DNA of 64,000 bases from Anadara kagoshimensis (GCA_021292105.1 CM037863.1:12422546-12486545), one strand, 5' to 3'; shown: positions 31,830-44,314, numbered from the stretch's first letter. Numbers and translations are program-made. The notes: a model not told the origin generated them from the letters alone.

Positions 31830-32035
31830 AAGTCCTGTCTAATGTTTATCAATCGACTAACGAAAGAGTCGAATTTCTGATGTCGAGATATCGATAGCTA
31901 GATGGAAAAGCTGCATTCATTCTGAGAAATAGATATTAGCTATCAAAAAGCTGTTGATGTCGCTTACGAGGGAATGAGCTGAACGTCTTATTTTGCTAAG
32001 TGACAAGAGTTAAACTTTCGACAGGTCTGTACTGT
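31830..32035. mobile_element. MITE family A copy, diverged
   Basis: The right end, GTTAAACTTTCGACAGGTCT GTACTGT, is well kept. The left end (AGTCCTGTCTAATGTTTATC) is degraded. Confidence 0.65.
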
Positions 32036-32549
32036 AAACGTCGTATCAGGATTATTAGTACTACTTTTGAGCTGTAACATATGTTTGTACGGTCATCTCC
32101 ATCTCAATTAGTCTTGTCGCGTTTTTTATGAGTTATAAACAAACCAATTAATCAATCATAGTTTTTCGCACATTTAAAGATAAAATCTAAAAAAAATCCC
32201 TGTTTATTTAAAAATAATAAGTCACGTGATATCATATATCTGTTTTTACTGGCTATAAATAGGTTTGCTGCAATCAATAACGCCATTTTGACGGTATTTG
32301 ACGTTAAATGTGACCTTGGCCTTTGACCTAAACCTCTTCTTAAAATGACAAGCATTTACGACAAGTTTGATTAAAATCTGTTATATATTTTTATTCTTTT
32401 AAGAGCAATGTTAAAAGAAACCAAATTTCAAATTTCAAATGTACATACAGGCAAATTAAATAGAAAAAAATGCTAATCATTCCAGTGTGTGTTGGTGAAT
32501 GATAAGATAAACACTGTAGCTTTTAGTCAAAATTATTTCATTTATATAT

Positions 32550-32905
32550 ATAGACGTCACCAGCTACAACTGAAATTGCGCCGATCATATACAGCTGTAG
32601 TTACAATGCGCTCATCGTAATGAAAAACGTTGCTGTTTCTTTTCCGCGGAACGTCCAACGTAAACGTGCGTGCGATTGCATTATACAGCAGGGTTCTTTA
32701 TCGTGCCACACAACACGGGACCTCGTTTTTTAAAGTTCCCATCCGAAAGAACCATGCCTTTCATTTCGTAATGCCGAGTACTTGCCGAAAGAACAGCCTC
32801 TACCCACTTTCAAGTCTTGGGTCTAAACCAGTCGGGGTTCGAACCCACGACCTCCCACTTACGGAGCGAGTACTCTACCATTTAAGCTACCGCATTGGTA
32901 CAACG
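32550..32905 (-). mobile_element. tRNA-derived SINE, near full length
   Basis: Complement of the tRNA head at 32905-32830: GGTTCGAACCCACGACCTCC then TACGGAGCGAGTACTCTACC as read on +, box B and the anticodon region. The body has the CATCCGAAAGAACCATGCC and GGACCTCG boxes shared with 13380-13706. Confidence 0.75.
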
Positions 32906-33299
32906 TTTAACGAGTAAATAAAATAAATAACAAGATCTTAAATCTATTTATTTACATACGAGTGTTGATGTAATAAATTTATATTATCTCCGTAAGTATT
33001 CATAAATCATGCCGCTATTAACTAATTCAAAAGGCGGATAAATTCCTATTGAATTTTAAATAACAAAATCAAATTAACTTTAGCTCTTGTCAAAATGGAT
33101 TAGGAAACAAAATACCGAATCTTTTGTTAAATGTTACAAATGACGATTAAATATTTACGATCTTCTACATAGTAAATTTTTTAGGATTATATGAAATAAT
33201 TAATGGCTTAATATGGGACCTTGACTCATACCATTGGTAACACCGACGTGTAATATTTGCTCCCGCGATTTCAGAAATGTTTGTTTTTTTTAAGATTTT

Positions 33300-34110
33300 A
33301 ATCAAAAACAAACATACCATTCCAAGTCCAAATCATAATCCCAAAGGAAAGTAAAAACTTTGAAACTGAACTATCAAGTTAACACTGCAGGGTTCGAATT
33401 TCGTTTTTTTTTGTCACTGGCAAACATTTGCCAGCGGACCAAAAATCAACTAGCAAATCTGAAAAACTGCTAGCATAATTAGACAAGTGGATCAAAAATT
33501 AACTCGCAAATTGCTATCTTCTGTCTTTGCGCCATCTTGTTTTTTTTTCATAGTAACAAGCAATATTAAGTTAACTCCCTTTAACATAGTTCTAATAATG
33601 CTAAAATGGATACCGGATATATTCGGGTTAATCAATGTAATTACGTCCCCTGTTTTCAATGCATTATTTATTGTGCAATCATGTCGTATCTGCTCCAGGG
33701 TTTTCGGATTAGTTATTATACCATACGAAGTAAATGCAGTACTCGCGGTCTTCAGACAAACAGAAAGATACTCAGAAATGTGAACTCGCAAAATTTTGCG
33801 AGCTGGAAATATATTCAACTGGCAAAGCGGACAAATAACATGCATTCTGCGAGTAAACGAGTGCCAATTTCGAACCCTGAACACATGAATTTCCATCAGG
33901 GCATTGAGGCCGTGTGCTCAGGAAGGGTAAGCATCCCTGTTTAGCTTAATGCACCCGCAACGCTTTTAAATAAAATTGAGAATGAAAGGAACTATGGGAC
34001 GTGTGCGTCAAATATATCCGGGGTAATTTAGATACATGAACATCATCAATATTGTGATGGCGGCCATATATTTTTTGAGGACTTATGAGCATAGGCTAGC
34101 AATATCTTTG
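33300..34110 (-). mobile_element. RT-element 3' end interrupted by a MITE
   Basis: The complementary tail (AAACATACCATTCCAAGTCC to CAAGTTAACACT) stops at 33387 and resumes at 33880 (AACACATGAATTTCCATCAG) through GGAACTATGGGACGTGTGCG and GTGATGGCGGCCATA. The break is filled by the 492-bp element listed next. Confidence 0.75.
33388..33879. mobile_element. hAT-like MITE, CAGGGTTCGAA termini
   Basis: Starts CAGGGTTCGAATTTCG and ends CCAATTTCGAACCCTG. The flanks are AACACTG on the left and AACACATG on the right, an 8-bp target duplication with one lost base, inferred by comparison with uninterrupted RT tails. An 8-bp duplication and CAGGG termini fit the hAT superfamily. Inner short open frames on both strands are not recognisable. 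Confidence 0.75.
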
Positions 34111-35150
34111 CGTATATAAACCATTTTAGTAAGTACTGTTGTAAGCTTTTGTAAGATATAGGAGACTTGTTAATATTAGAGATATTCTCTAGTTCCAGAA
34201 TCCTTTCAATTTATTATTTGTAAACTTGTTATATGTATTATATTTAATCGAATAAATATTGTTTATACTAAGTTTTTGTAGTGGATGTTTCTGTTCTTTT
34301 CATTCTAATATTGATGGTTCGCTCTTTTTGTTTGGCTTGAAATATTAAGTTGATGATCATATTTCAGAAACAAAAATGCCAACGAGTGAAACATTAAAAA
34401 TGTATGCCATTACTGGTACTGAAGTTGCAGATACATATGGCGGACTTATGGCGTAAACATAAGAAACATGGTTTTTCATGATATAAAGAAGCGAGTTATT
34501 CTGTGATGTTGGAGAAAATTGTGTTTCCGTTCGGGATCCTAAACAAGATAGTTAGAGCCGTGATTCGTCAGAGCGCGCTTTTGACCAATCGGCTTCTTAT
34601 CCTTAAACAGGAATATGTGTAAACTATGTCGTAACCTTTTGATAAGAGACACCTGTCCTAAAGAAATTAAAATGTAAAGATTGCCCAGACACTTACCTTA
34701 CAACTGAACTTCCATCACTCAATAGAGCATAATGATCGATGACCACTTGAAATTAAAAATCCTTCTTTAAGAATACTCCAAAACCACTTTGCTTCAAATT
34801 ATGAAATAAATCCTTCTGTCCACTACGAATAGAAATCCTTTCACTATTTACTCTGCCTTGCTCGCCTGAATCGTGCTGGACAGTCTTAAGCAGTGATTTC
34901 TCTTTTGTAAGACCAAATCTCAACGTCGTGTGTTTAAAGATTGGAAAGGTCGGGTTTTTAACTTCGGTAAATATATAACAATAACACCTGTATTTTCAAC
35001 TTTATTCTCCCTTCTCATTCAGGTAATTTTAAATCTCTGTAAAAATAAATAAGATATAGTTAGCTATTGAATAATCTTATCCTCTTTCAACTTATAGCGG
35101 ATCAATCTTAAGCGAGACATATAAAAACGCATCTCGTGATTTTCAACCAT
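34111..35150. other. No gene recognised
   Basis: Unannotated AT-rich DNA without a domain, RNA gene or clear repeat. Confidence 0.4.
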
Positions 35151-35153
35151 TAG

Positions 35154-35760
35154 GTACAGACCTGTCGAAAATTTTACATTTTTACATTTTTTAAAAGAAT
35201 ACTACAGACAGTAACAAGTTGACTCTGCATGATAACATTCAGAGGGTCCAAACACAAGCTTAGCCCCAAACCAGACTGTCCTAACTATATATAGTATATA
35301 TGTATATATATGTATTACTACTTTATATTGCATGTGTTTAATTAAGTTTATACACGTTTAACTATTTTTCTATTTATTTGTAACATATAATTAATAATTA
35401 TTTGTTAAAAATCTCTTATAGAGGAAATAAAGTTTGAATGAATGAATAAAGTTTGAATAATCGTTGGCAATTTAGACGCCTAATGAAGTCTTAAGATTGA
35501 GGCTCCATTCAAGAAGTCTTTTTGGAATCATAAAATAAAATTATTCTTTAAATTTAACAACTGTATTTGACTTCTTGTCTTGAACCACAATCTTTGGGCT
35601 TCATAAGGTGTTATAATTTCGACGCTTAATGAAGTCTTGACTTGACTTCACTAGGCGTTGGACTTCATAAGGAGTTGCTACACATATAGAAGCTGCAGAA
35701 TACGAGATTCCGAGATGAGCTACCGATTCGGCACACCTTCGCTAGCTAAGTGTTAAACAA
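35154..35760. mobile_element. MITE family A copy with nested insertions
   Basis: The left end GTACAGACCTGTCGAAAATT (35154) and right end GATGAGCTACCGATTCGGCA..CTAGCTAAGTGTTAAACA (to about 35760) flank foreign DNA. This comprises a LINE-like 3' tail (35180-35458, ending AATAAAGTTTGAATGAATGA) and a block at 35459-35690 related to the minisatellite at 57.5-58.6 kb. Confidence 0.6.
35459..35690 (+). repeat. Unexpanded relative of the 57.5-kb minisatellite
   Basis: TTAGACGCCTAATGAAGTCT, GATTGAGGCTCCATTCAAGA AGTC, CTGTATTTGACTTCTTGTCT, TAATTTCGACGCTTAATGAA and GGAGTTGCTACAC appear in the same order as at 57460-57600 and 58600-58640, but without the multi-copy centre. Confidence 0.75.
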
Positions 35761-35931
35761 CCCACACCTACAAAAATTGATAACAGTTCTTCACTTCATG
35801 TTGCTAAAATGGTTCATCAGATGTTAGCAATACCTTTAACGTCTGTGCGGAACGTTTTTGGAAAACATTCACGTCGAATTTTCCCAAGAATAAAGTCGTT
35901 TTTACGGGGAAAATGCGTATCCCTTTGAAAT

Positions 35932-36112
35932 ATAGTTAAACCAGCCTATACAGGCCACCTAAGGGAACCAGTAAAAGTGGCCTTTATAGGCAGATGGTCT
36001 TTATATACAGGTTCAAATAATATGAATAAAGAACAATTGGGATACAATTCTACTGGCCTTTATAAGGTCCCCTGGTGACCCTCATATAAAGGTGGTCTTT
36101 AAGTTGGACAAA
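35932..36112. mobile_element. MITE family B copy
   Basis: Left AGTTAAACCAGCCTATACAG GCC, internal GGGAACCAGTAAAAGTGGCC and TACAATTCTACTGGCCTTTA, right AAAGGTGGTCTTTAAGTTGG. It is in inverse orientation to the C1q-intron copy. Confidence 0.65.
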
Positions 36113-36714
36113 TTGTTCCACACAAACTTTAAAGTGGTATCACATAGTATGATGTCAAACCCCATTCAGTAAAACGATTGTTCAAACTTCATCGTATGGC
36201 TTTCCTTCAGATGACATTTGCTGTACTAAGTAATTTTTGGATTCAATGAAAGTTAACTTTATCCACTAACTTATGCAATTTTTATACGTCTCGATTAATA
36301 TTAAACGGTCATAATTACATTAAGTTTATTCTATCTCACGAATCGGATCGTGTCTGGGAAAATGGGCGAAACTTTGGATTACGTTAAAATAATGTTCCTT
36401 AACTTATATCAAGATTTAGCCAGCTATCGATGTGTTAGTAAAATACTTCTATATCCTGGATCATTCCACTTATATCGAGACATCACCAGGCATAGAGGAG
36501 TTAAATATTAAATTAACAATTATATCGAGACATCACCAGCTATCGATATGTTGAATATGAAAATTTAGCACGTACATATATTTCAATTTTATGGAGACGT
36601 AAAGATCACCATTATAGCACCTTATACTAGGATAATTTGATTGTAAGACAAACAAGGAATTACTTCTTAATTGCTTTAAACGTCAAGAACAGTCAAAATT
36701 CTTATCAACATATT

Positions 36715-37010
36715 TTTTAATTCAAAATGTTCAACTCAAAAACTAACATTTTAATCCATGTCCGAATCACAATCATAAAAACTTTCAAACTGACAAGTTA
36801 GGTTAGACACCTGAACTTCCACCAAGAAAGTGAGGCCGGTCGAGCAAGCAGGGTAAGCACCTCCTGCTTAGCTAGAACCGCTACGTCCGTAATCAAAATT
36901 TAGTGAAATGAACATGGAACTATGTGACGTCAAATGAATCCAGGACAATTCTGGACACAGAGACATCAAACTTATCAACAATACTGTAATGACGGCCATA
37001 AGTGAAATGC
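36715..37010 (-). mobile_element. RT-element 3' end, truncated copy
   Basis: Complementary tail: AACATTTTAATCCATGTCCG, GACAAGTTAGGTTAGACACC, GAGCAAGCAGGGTAAGCACC, GCTAGAACCGCTACGTCCGT and ACTTATCAACAATACTGTAA. Confidence 0.75.
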
Positions 37011-37415
37011 ACTTTTACTGTGACTTACGCGCTTTAAAGCATTCTTTTTTAAGATTTTTGTGTTGTAATCCGATGTCAAGTGGTACTCAGTCTAAAGGTA
37101 TTGAGAAAAGTCCAAAGTAATGAAGTACTTCAAAATATTTTTAAGAAAATATAAAATAATGCACAAAAAATACTAACCAATGTCAAGTGATATAGTTTTA
37201 ACTTAAGCTGAAAAAATAACCATAATCTTAAGGATTTTATAATTTAACATGAAGGTCATCACATGAATAATAATAATTGGTTAAATATGAGATATTAAGT
37301 ATCACCCTAGGCTGAGGATGTTAAGTGTTACTTTTGCTTGACACCATAACAATCAGGTTCCTTCAGTTCGAAGGGGGGTGGGGTGGTTAGGGGGTTAAAG
37401 TGAACCAACTTTATA

Positions 37416-37630
37416 CAGTACTGACCTGCCTAAAGTTTAAAACAAAGCTAAAGATTTAGTATTAAATCAGCAGCTTAGATAGGCCCCTGGTTCCCAATAT
37501 CCCAGCAGCATTAATCTGTCTTTTTCGGCAGTTTTTCGTTCACAGTTGCAAGCTATGAATATCTTGTCCACCCGGCAGTCAAGTGGCGACACCTATTCGT
37601 TAGCTTAAACTTTCGATAGGTCTGTACTGT
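37416..37630. mobile_element. MITE family A copy, diverged
   Basis: CAGTACTGACCTGCCTAAAG at the left and TTAAACTTTCGATAGGTCTG TACTGT at the right. Confidence 0.7.
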
Positions 37631-38201
37631 AAAATAATAATAACTAATGATTCTTTCTCCTTTTCTTCTTAAAGACACTATAAACCCTTTAGAATTTTTT
37701 GGGTTAATTTTCAAGAGCCTTAGGAAAATCCGGGAACATAGACAGTGAAAAATGTCAAAATTTGAAAATTTAGCATTAAATAACAAAACTTTTAACTTAT
37801 ATTGAATATATACTCTATTTTGTATCTTAAACATTAGTAAATCTCTTCATAGCTTTTTACAAACTTTATGTATAACTGGGCGAGTCACCCCCCCCTCCCC
37901 TCCCCGTTTCAATATCATTCCATAACTAAAATTTCCCTTTATTTGAATCTAGTAAATGTTAAAAATACATGTATATAATGCAACTACAAATAAAACAATT
38001 TTGACAAAATTCGAATAAGCATATACTAGTGTTATGTAATACGCGATGAGTGACACATTATGACACATTTTGTGTCTTGTAAATTAATCAAATTCTTCAG
38101 ATTTTAAATTTGCGAAATTTTAATTAATGAAACATCTTAGTTAAGAAATGATTGTGAAACTAGGTTCAGGAGATGTTGACCCAAGTAATTAAATAATCTA
38201 G

Positions 38202-38293
38202 GAACACATTACAGCCTGATGATTTTGAAGAAAGATGGGTTACAGTAGAGGACTATTATAGGAAATTTGAGACACGTGAAATACCTGTCGCCT
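38202..38293 (+). other. Candidate isolated coding exon
   Basis: The stretch lies between a TAG acceptor (weak pyrimidine tract) and a consensus donor CCT|GTAAGT. One frame is open for 30 full codons and looks protein-like: LQPDDFEERWVTVEDYYRKF then ETREIPVA. It would have incoming phase 2 and outgoing phase 1. No family was recognised and no matching neighbour exon could be paired in phase, so it may be a decayed or chance exon. Confidence 0.3.
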
Positions 38294-38558
38294 GTAAGTA
38301 ATTAATTATCCACATGATTAACAACTGGTCGAAAATTATCCCAGGTAGAAATTACACTTAATTATAAACACATGAATTATCCCAAAATATGAAGGTTCAC
38401 AATTATTTCACAGTTTTAAAAATATTATAAATGTCATCGCTGGTATCATATTGCAAGTTTAGTTCCGGTAAGCAGTAAAGCGAATCACCGCGTATCTGAA
38501 TCTTTACCTGTTGTGTAAGTGAAATAAACCTGTGTAGTGAATCGCAGTTGATTGACAC

Positions 38559-38750
38559 ATGTTACATCAGGCCGAAAAACCTGCTGTAAACGAGTTTGAA
38601 TTTATTTATAAGCAGCATGGCAATATTCAAATGTCAGCGATGAAATTACATACGATTTTTCAACGTTGCCATAAAAATGAAACCGCATCTTGCTACCTGG
38701 AAATAATATGGGTGGAATTTTGCAATTTTATCGAAATGATTACAATTTAA
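38559..38750 (+). other. Unrecognised 63-codon open frame
   Basis: ATG-initiated and preceded by an in-frame stop. Contains AEKPAVNEFEFIYKQHGNIQ, which reads like protein, but has no signature or clear splice donor. It lies 270 bp downstream of the candidate exon at 38202. Confidence 0.2.
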
Positions 38751-38759
38751 AAAATACTT

Positions 38760-39400
38760 AAAATCACTTAAAGCAGGCTGACCTGCCTACATGTACAGAA
38801 GTTTATTTATATATGATGTGCAAAAACTTGAGATAGTTTAACAAATAAATTTGTTTGTTTTTATGGCAATGAAACACCTATATATATCATTAGGCGACAA
38901 TAAAAAGACTACATATTGTTTATATGAAACACTTGATAGCTAGGGGGATATCGGAAAAACTTTCATTTGCACCCACTACTAAAATTTTAATTTACGCGGG
39001 AAAAAAGTCTAAAAATGATGACTGAATCAAGTCATTTAAAACGTTTTTGTGAATAAAATTTTCAAAGTTTTTCAATTTTTTACATGAAATTTAATTGGTA
39101 AAATTAATAACTTTAAAGAAAGTTATAGGTAAGACTTTGCACCCCCTTTCCACCCCACCCATTAAATTTGAAAACTTTTTTTTCGATTAGGATTCAATGT
39201 TTGATTTGCAAATAAGAGGGGTACAACTGTCACATACTAAGTACAAGTCCATAAAAATTCCATGTTTTATGCCGGTATAGTAAACATTTCATCAGAAAGC
39301 GACGATAAAATAATACTTTGACACTTTATTCAGAAGAAATTTTAGTAGGAGTGAAATTTAATAAATACAATTAAATGGCAACAGATTCCTTAAAGTGTGC
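38760..39400. other. No gene recognised
   Basis: AT-rich sequence without identifiable features. Confidence 0.45.
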
Positions 39401-39405
39401 TAAAT

Positions 39406-39445
<40 letters not shown>

Positions 39446-39650
39446 TAATCTATGTCCAAGTCACAATCCAGAAGCAAAGTAAAAACTTTGAAACTGGGGT
39501 TCAACAAGTGAACTTCCACCAGGGAAGTGAGGCCGGACACTCCGGAAGGGTAAGCACCTCCTGTTTAGCTAGCTACATCCGCCACACGTGTAGTCAAAAT
39601 TAAGAGTGAAAGGAACATTGAAACTATGGGACCACAAATGAGAGAGAAAA
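39406..39650 (-). mobile_element. RT-element 3' end abutting poly-A run
   Basis: A run of A (39406-39441) is directly followed by the complement of the terminal box (TACTAATCTATGTCCAAGTC) and then GAACTTCCACCAGGGAAGTG and TCCGGAAGGGTAAGCACCTC. On the element's own strand the tail thus ends in poly-T, not poly-A. Confidence 0.75.
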
Positions 39651-40039
39651 TCTTGTTTGCAACTTTTTCGCTTCGTTGTTAAATACGATTTGTCATTAAC
39701 ATAATTTGCTAATTGCATATGTAATGATTTCGGAACTTTTACGTCAATGGTGAACCATTCATTATTAGGGAACAAAAAACTTTCTACGCAACCCCTCATT
39801 GATGATAAAACTAGCTTGACAACTTTAATGTTTTGTTTTGTTGGTAAATGGAGCAGTTTAATTCCGGTATGTGCTTACTCTGAAATACATAGAATTTGTA
39901 TGTCTTTATGCATCAAACTTCTTTTTATTAGAAGATGACAATTATAAAAATTAAACACTTTGATAAAAGGGGGAAACTTTTAAATGTTTCTTTGTTGGTA
40001 AAATGATAGGTACAATTATCATATCATACTGCAAAAATA

Positions 40040-40264
40040 CAGTACAGACCTGTCGAAAGTTTACAATAAACAGTAAGCCAACGAATTAGTACCGAATTCG
40101 AGTATGTACTTCATTTCGTTGCCCTTGATGGCTATATCTTTATAGTTACTAAATAACTCTCTTGGCAGCTTTTGGGCCACTAACTATCCATAGCTCGGTC
40201 GCTTGGCAGCCGAGATTCAACTCTCCGTTAGCTTAGTGTTAAACTTTCGACAGGTCTGCACTGT
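40040..40264. mobile_element. MITE family A copy
   Basis: CAGTACAGACCTGTCGAAAG at the left, GTGTTAAACTTTCGACAGGT CTGCACTGTG at the right; internal TTGGCAGCCGAGATTCAACT. Confidence 0.85.
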
Positions 40265-40356
40265 GTACATGTGTATTGCGCTAAAATTTTATTTATTTGA
40301 ATGGTTAGACTTTTATCCTAAGGCAACTATAAAAAAGCAACAACCTGTGTATATAC

Positions 40357-40702
40357 CGTACAGACCCGTCGAAAGTTTAACAATGAGCGAACAAAAAGGA
40401 CTCAAGGCTTGACTGCCGAGTGGCCGACGATGGATGCAAAGCTGACAGGAGAGAGATCTGTAGAAACTGCTAAAAGTTTAGATATTCAGTCCAAACTTAA
40501 ATGCCACCTCTATACAAGGGTCACCTGTTTATAAAGGCCAGTAGAATTGTATCCCAATTGTTCTTTATTTATGTTATTTGAATCTGTATATAAAGGCCAC
40601 TTTTACTGATTCCCTTGGGTAGCCTTTATAGACAGGTTTGATTGTATAGGTAAAGAGGAGCCTATACGAGTTGCTGATATGGCGTTACAGGTCTATACTG
40701 TA
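40357..40702. mobile_element. MITE family A copy with nested MITE B
   Basis: The left end GTACAGACCCGTCGAAAGTT is followed by GAGCGAACAAAAAGG. The right end is GCGTTACAGGTCTATACTGT. In between, at 40487-40645, lies a complete family-B MITE starting CAGTCCAAACTTAAATGCCA, giving an insertion order of A then B. Confidence 0.7.
40487..40645. mobile_element. MITE family B copy nested in MITE A
   Basis: Starts CAGTCCAAACTTAAATGCCA CC and ends AGACAGGTTTGATTG; contains AAGGCCAGTAGAATTGTATC as in the C1q-intron copy. Confidence 0.7.
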
Positions 40703-41399
40703 AGTATGAAAAAAACTCTTTTTAAAAAAAGGAAGATAGCAAGTTAAACTTTATGAATAAACGTTATAATGTTGATGCAGTTTAAAGCTTCATGATTTTT
40801 TATGGTTTATAGGTAAATAAAATAATACAAAAAAGTCTTTTTCGGGGTTAACTGCAAAGGATGATAGATGAATAGCTTCAATTTAAAAAAGAAATAAATT
40901 TTCAACAAAAAAAGTTTTAAAGAAGTTTTAAAATGCGTGTTAATTCACTGAGATGTGACTTTTTATTGACGCCAGAATCGCAGGTTTTTAAAATAAATTG
41001 CTAGGAAAAATTGGATTTAAATTGTTATGAATTTTTAATGAGGAACCCATGTGCGCTTTTGAACCCACTTATATACGGAGTAGATAGCAATGATAAAGAA
41101 ATAATGATTATCTTCCACGCTCGTCGTTTACGGCGTTTATATCTATACGGGTCATTGGTGACAAGTCACAGAAAAACGGGTTAAAGTAAAGTACGCTTTT
41201 TTCTGTAAATATCTTGTCGAGTTTGAATTTGTTTGATTTTTCGTGCATGGCGTTATTGATATGTTTTGCATTGAAACAACTTCACAACCCTGGTTAAATA
41301 ACACTCACATCATAGCACCATTAAAATACATCCTCGCGAAAAAGTACAAACAGAGAAAAGCGAAATAGATGACGACATGCTCTTATAAACAAATACAAA

Positions 41400-42085
41400 C
41401 TCGTGGTAATGATCGTCATATTTAAAAACTTGTTCGGCAAAATGGCAATGGTTATTGTACTTGTCTAGGTCGTAAAATTAGGTCCTCGCGAAAAATCGAC
41501 TACAAATAGAACCACCCTTTGGTTACAACACGCGGATTTTTAAGTTCAAAACTTATTCAGGACAAATTAAATGGCTATGGATAATGTGCTTTTCCGTATC
41601 ATAAAATTAGATCCTAGCGAGCAATAGACTAGAAACAGGACTACACTTTGGTTACAACAGTGAGTTTCGAATTCAAAACGTCTTCAGATCGATTGTGGAT
41701 AGCTATGGTTATTGCACTTTTCAAAGTCGCAAAATTAGGTCCCCACGAAAATAGGTTAACTTTGGATACAACAGTGTGCTGTGTATTCGAAACTTATTTA
41801 ACAAAATTTATATTGCTATGGTTATTGTACTTTTCCAGGTCGCAAAATTAGATAATCGCGAAAAAATAGACTAGAAACAGAATTACACTTTGGCTACAAC
41901 AGAGACCTTCGAATTCAAAGCTTATTCAGCACAATGGATTTGATTATTGAACTTTTCCATATCGCAAAATTAGGTCCCTGCAAAAAATAGTTTAGAAACA
42001 GAACTACACTTTGGTCACAACAGTGAGCTTGGAATTCAAATTTTCTAGGTCACAAAGTTAGATCCACGCAAAAAATATGCTAAAA
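41400..42085 (+). repeat. Five-unit tandem repeat of 114-129 bp
   Basis: The box TTTGGTTACAACA (with variants) recurs at 41521, 41650, 41764, 41892 and 42013. Each is followed by CGAATTCAAA.CTTATTCAG, ATGGTTATTGTACTTTTCCA and TCGCAAAATTAGGTCC. Open frames here are by-products of the array. Confidence 0.85.
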
Positions 42086-42482
42086 CCAGAACGAAGACAG
42101 CATAAATAAGGTGACGCCGAAATGTCTTCTATTTATGAAATATTTATGGCATGTAATCAACATTGAATTGCACTCATTCTTTCTATTATTTTATAACAGA
42201 CCATAAAATATTTTTGATTAAACAAAGCCAGATGTTGACATTTTTCTTGACGTAGTAGTTGAAATTTGATCCTCGAAATATGTTATAAATCAAATCTAAT
42301 TATAGAACGGATTAACTTATTAAACTTTAAATTAATCTCATATGTTAATCCAATTTTAAAGCCAAATGCTACCAAAGAATTTTAATCCACATACTTTAAG
42401 ACGCAATTTAAAAATTATGTAAACGGTCAACATATTTCAAATCTTTAATTCACTGTTGTTGGGTATACTGCACGACCTAGGT

Positions 42483-42483
<1 letters not shown>

Positions 42484-42539
<56 letters not shown>

Positions 42540-42548
42540 TATAATAAT
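42484..42548 (+). repeat. (AAT)n microsatellite
   Basis: AAT/ATA triplet tract of about 60 bp. Confidence 0.95.
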
Positions 42549-42909
42549 TAATTACTAGTGAGTACATGTATATTATTAATTATTAGTAAGTATATAGACT
42601 ATGTCGTTTACTTTTACTTGTTCATGGTTAAGTTGGATACGTCAAACCTTTCGGAAAATCGCTATAGATTTGAGCGCGAGTGAGAACAAGGATGTTTTCC
42701 AAGTCATGGTTTTCTACTGAGACTCGGATCCAGTCAACTGGACGAAGTTGTTTCTGGTGTTTGTTTTTTATATTGTCAGACATTTTGTCCATACTCTAAA
42801 ATTTTCACGTTCCTTCCATTGCCGGTTGATTTCATACATTGCGGTCGTAACTATATATAGCTAGATAGGGGGTACCTTCCTTCTTTGACCACCTGGCCTA
42901 CTTCCGTAT

Positions 42910-43525
42910 CCATGTGTTAAACGTGACATGGACCAGTATGTTTGTGTTTGACTTTTGGGGTTGTGATTTGGAAATGGACCGGTATGTATGTGTTTGACTT
43001 TTGGGGTTGTGATTTGGACGTGGACAGGTATGTTTGTGTTTGACTTTTGGGATTATAATTTGCACATGCTCTGGTACGTTTGTGTTTGACTTTTGTGATT
43101 GTTATTTAGACATGGACTGGTATGTTTGTGTTTGACTTTTGTGATTGTTATTTGGACATGGACTGGTATGTTTGTGTTTGACTTTTGTGATTGTTATTTA
43201 TACATGGACTGGTATGTTTGTGTTTGACTTTTGTGATTGTTATTTGGACAAGGACTGGTATGTTTGTGTTTGACTTTTGTGATTGTGATTTGGACATGGA
43301 CTGGTATGTTTGTGTTTAAATTTTGGGATTGTGATTTGGACATGGATTGGTATGTATGTGGCTGACTTTTTTGTGATTGTGATTTGGACATGGACTGATG
43401 TATTTGTGTTTGACTTTTGTGATTGCGATTTAGACATGGACTGGAATGTATGTGACTGGCGTTTTTGGAAACTGTTGGACATAGACTTTCGGGATTGTGA
43501 TTTGGATTTGGGCCGGTATGCTTGT
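42910..43525 (+). repeat. 46-bp minisatellite grown from the RT-element tail
   Basis: GACTGGTATG starts at 43115, 43161, 43207, 43253 and 43299, an exact 46-bp period; about 13 units in all, more degenerate at both ends. The unit (ATTTGGACATGGACTGGTAT GTTTGTGTTTGACTTTTGTG) is the terminal box of the dispersed RT element. A two-unit version ends the copy at 61.4 kb. Confidence 0.9.
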
Positions 43526-43754
43526 CCTTAATTTCTACATTTATATCTTATTTAGATTTTAAAGACCTCTATAGGTTCAACAACACGTTGCCCCTCCTAC
43601 ATTATAATACCGTTTAAGTTTTTTCAAAATATTTTAATTCTAATCCAAAGCCAAGGACATGTTCTCACGGCCATTGTCTGATTTGATTGATAATGGATTA
43701 AATTGCCTACAGGGAAAACAATACACGTCAGCAGAATTTGTGATTTTTATAAAT

Positions 43755-43813
43755 GCCATATAACATTTTTGAATGTATTACAGGATAAAAATCCGAAAAA
43801 AATGGTATATGAC
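43755..43813. mobile_element. Hairpin family copy, diverged (59 bp)
   Basis: GCCATATAACATTTTTGAAT..GAAAAAAATGGTATATGAC has the same size and outer ends as the 57-bp hairpins with a different inner arm. Confidence 0.6.
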
Positions 43814-44026
43814 ATATGAAATAATCTTCGAAATCCTAAAATAATTACAGTATCAAGAAATTTCTAAAACAAATCACTACTGTACAAGAACTATACTAGT
43901 AAGTTATAATATGAACCGAATAGCTTTCAAACTCCAGTTTGTTTAGAGATGGTCATCTAGTTGGTATTACACTAGTTAGAGATAATGTGCACAAGCTTGA
44001 GAAGTTTCGGTATTTTAGTCAGCTCT

Positions 44027-44082
44027 GTCATGTGCTACTTTTGATTGTATTATTTTATAAAAATTCAAAAATAGCACATGGC
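44027..44082. mobile_element. 56-bp palindromic hairpin with 6-bp target duplication
   Basis: GTCATGTGCTACTTTTGATT..ATTCAAAAATAGCACATGGC is directly flanked by AGCTCT on both sides (44021-44026 and 44083-44088). Confidence 0.8.
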
Positions 44083-44211
44083 AGCTCTATCAACAATTAA
44101 GCATACATGTACAATGTAGTTAATATGCATAATTATGTATAATGCTTGTTTTTTGTGTCTACAATTTCTTGCATCTGAACAGTGGCGCATGCATTCCAGT
44201 AAAATAAATAT

Positions 44212-44314
<103 letters not shown>

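Noticed and set aside
33492..33896. 134-codon - strand and 98-codon + strand open frames
   Set aside because: Both lie within the hAT-like MITE, overlap each other on opposite strands and show no transposase signature.
43194..43482. Overlapping - strand frames rich in SQSQK
   Set aside because: They are translations of the 46-bp minisatellite.
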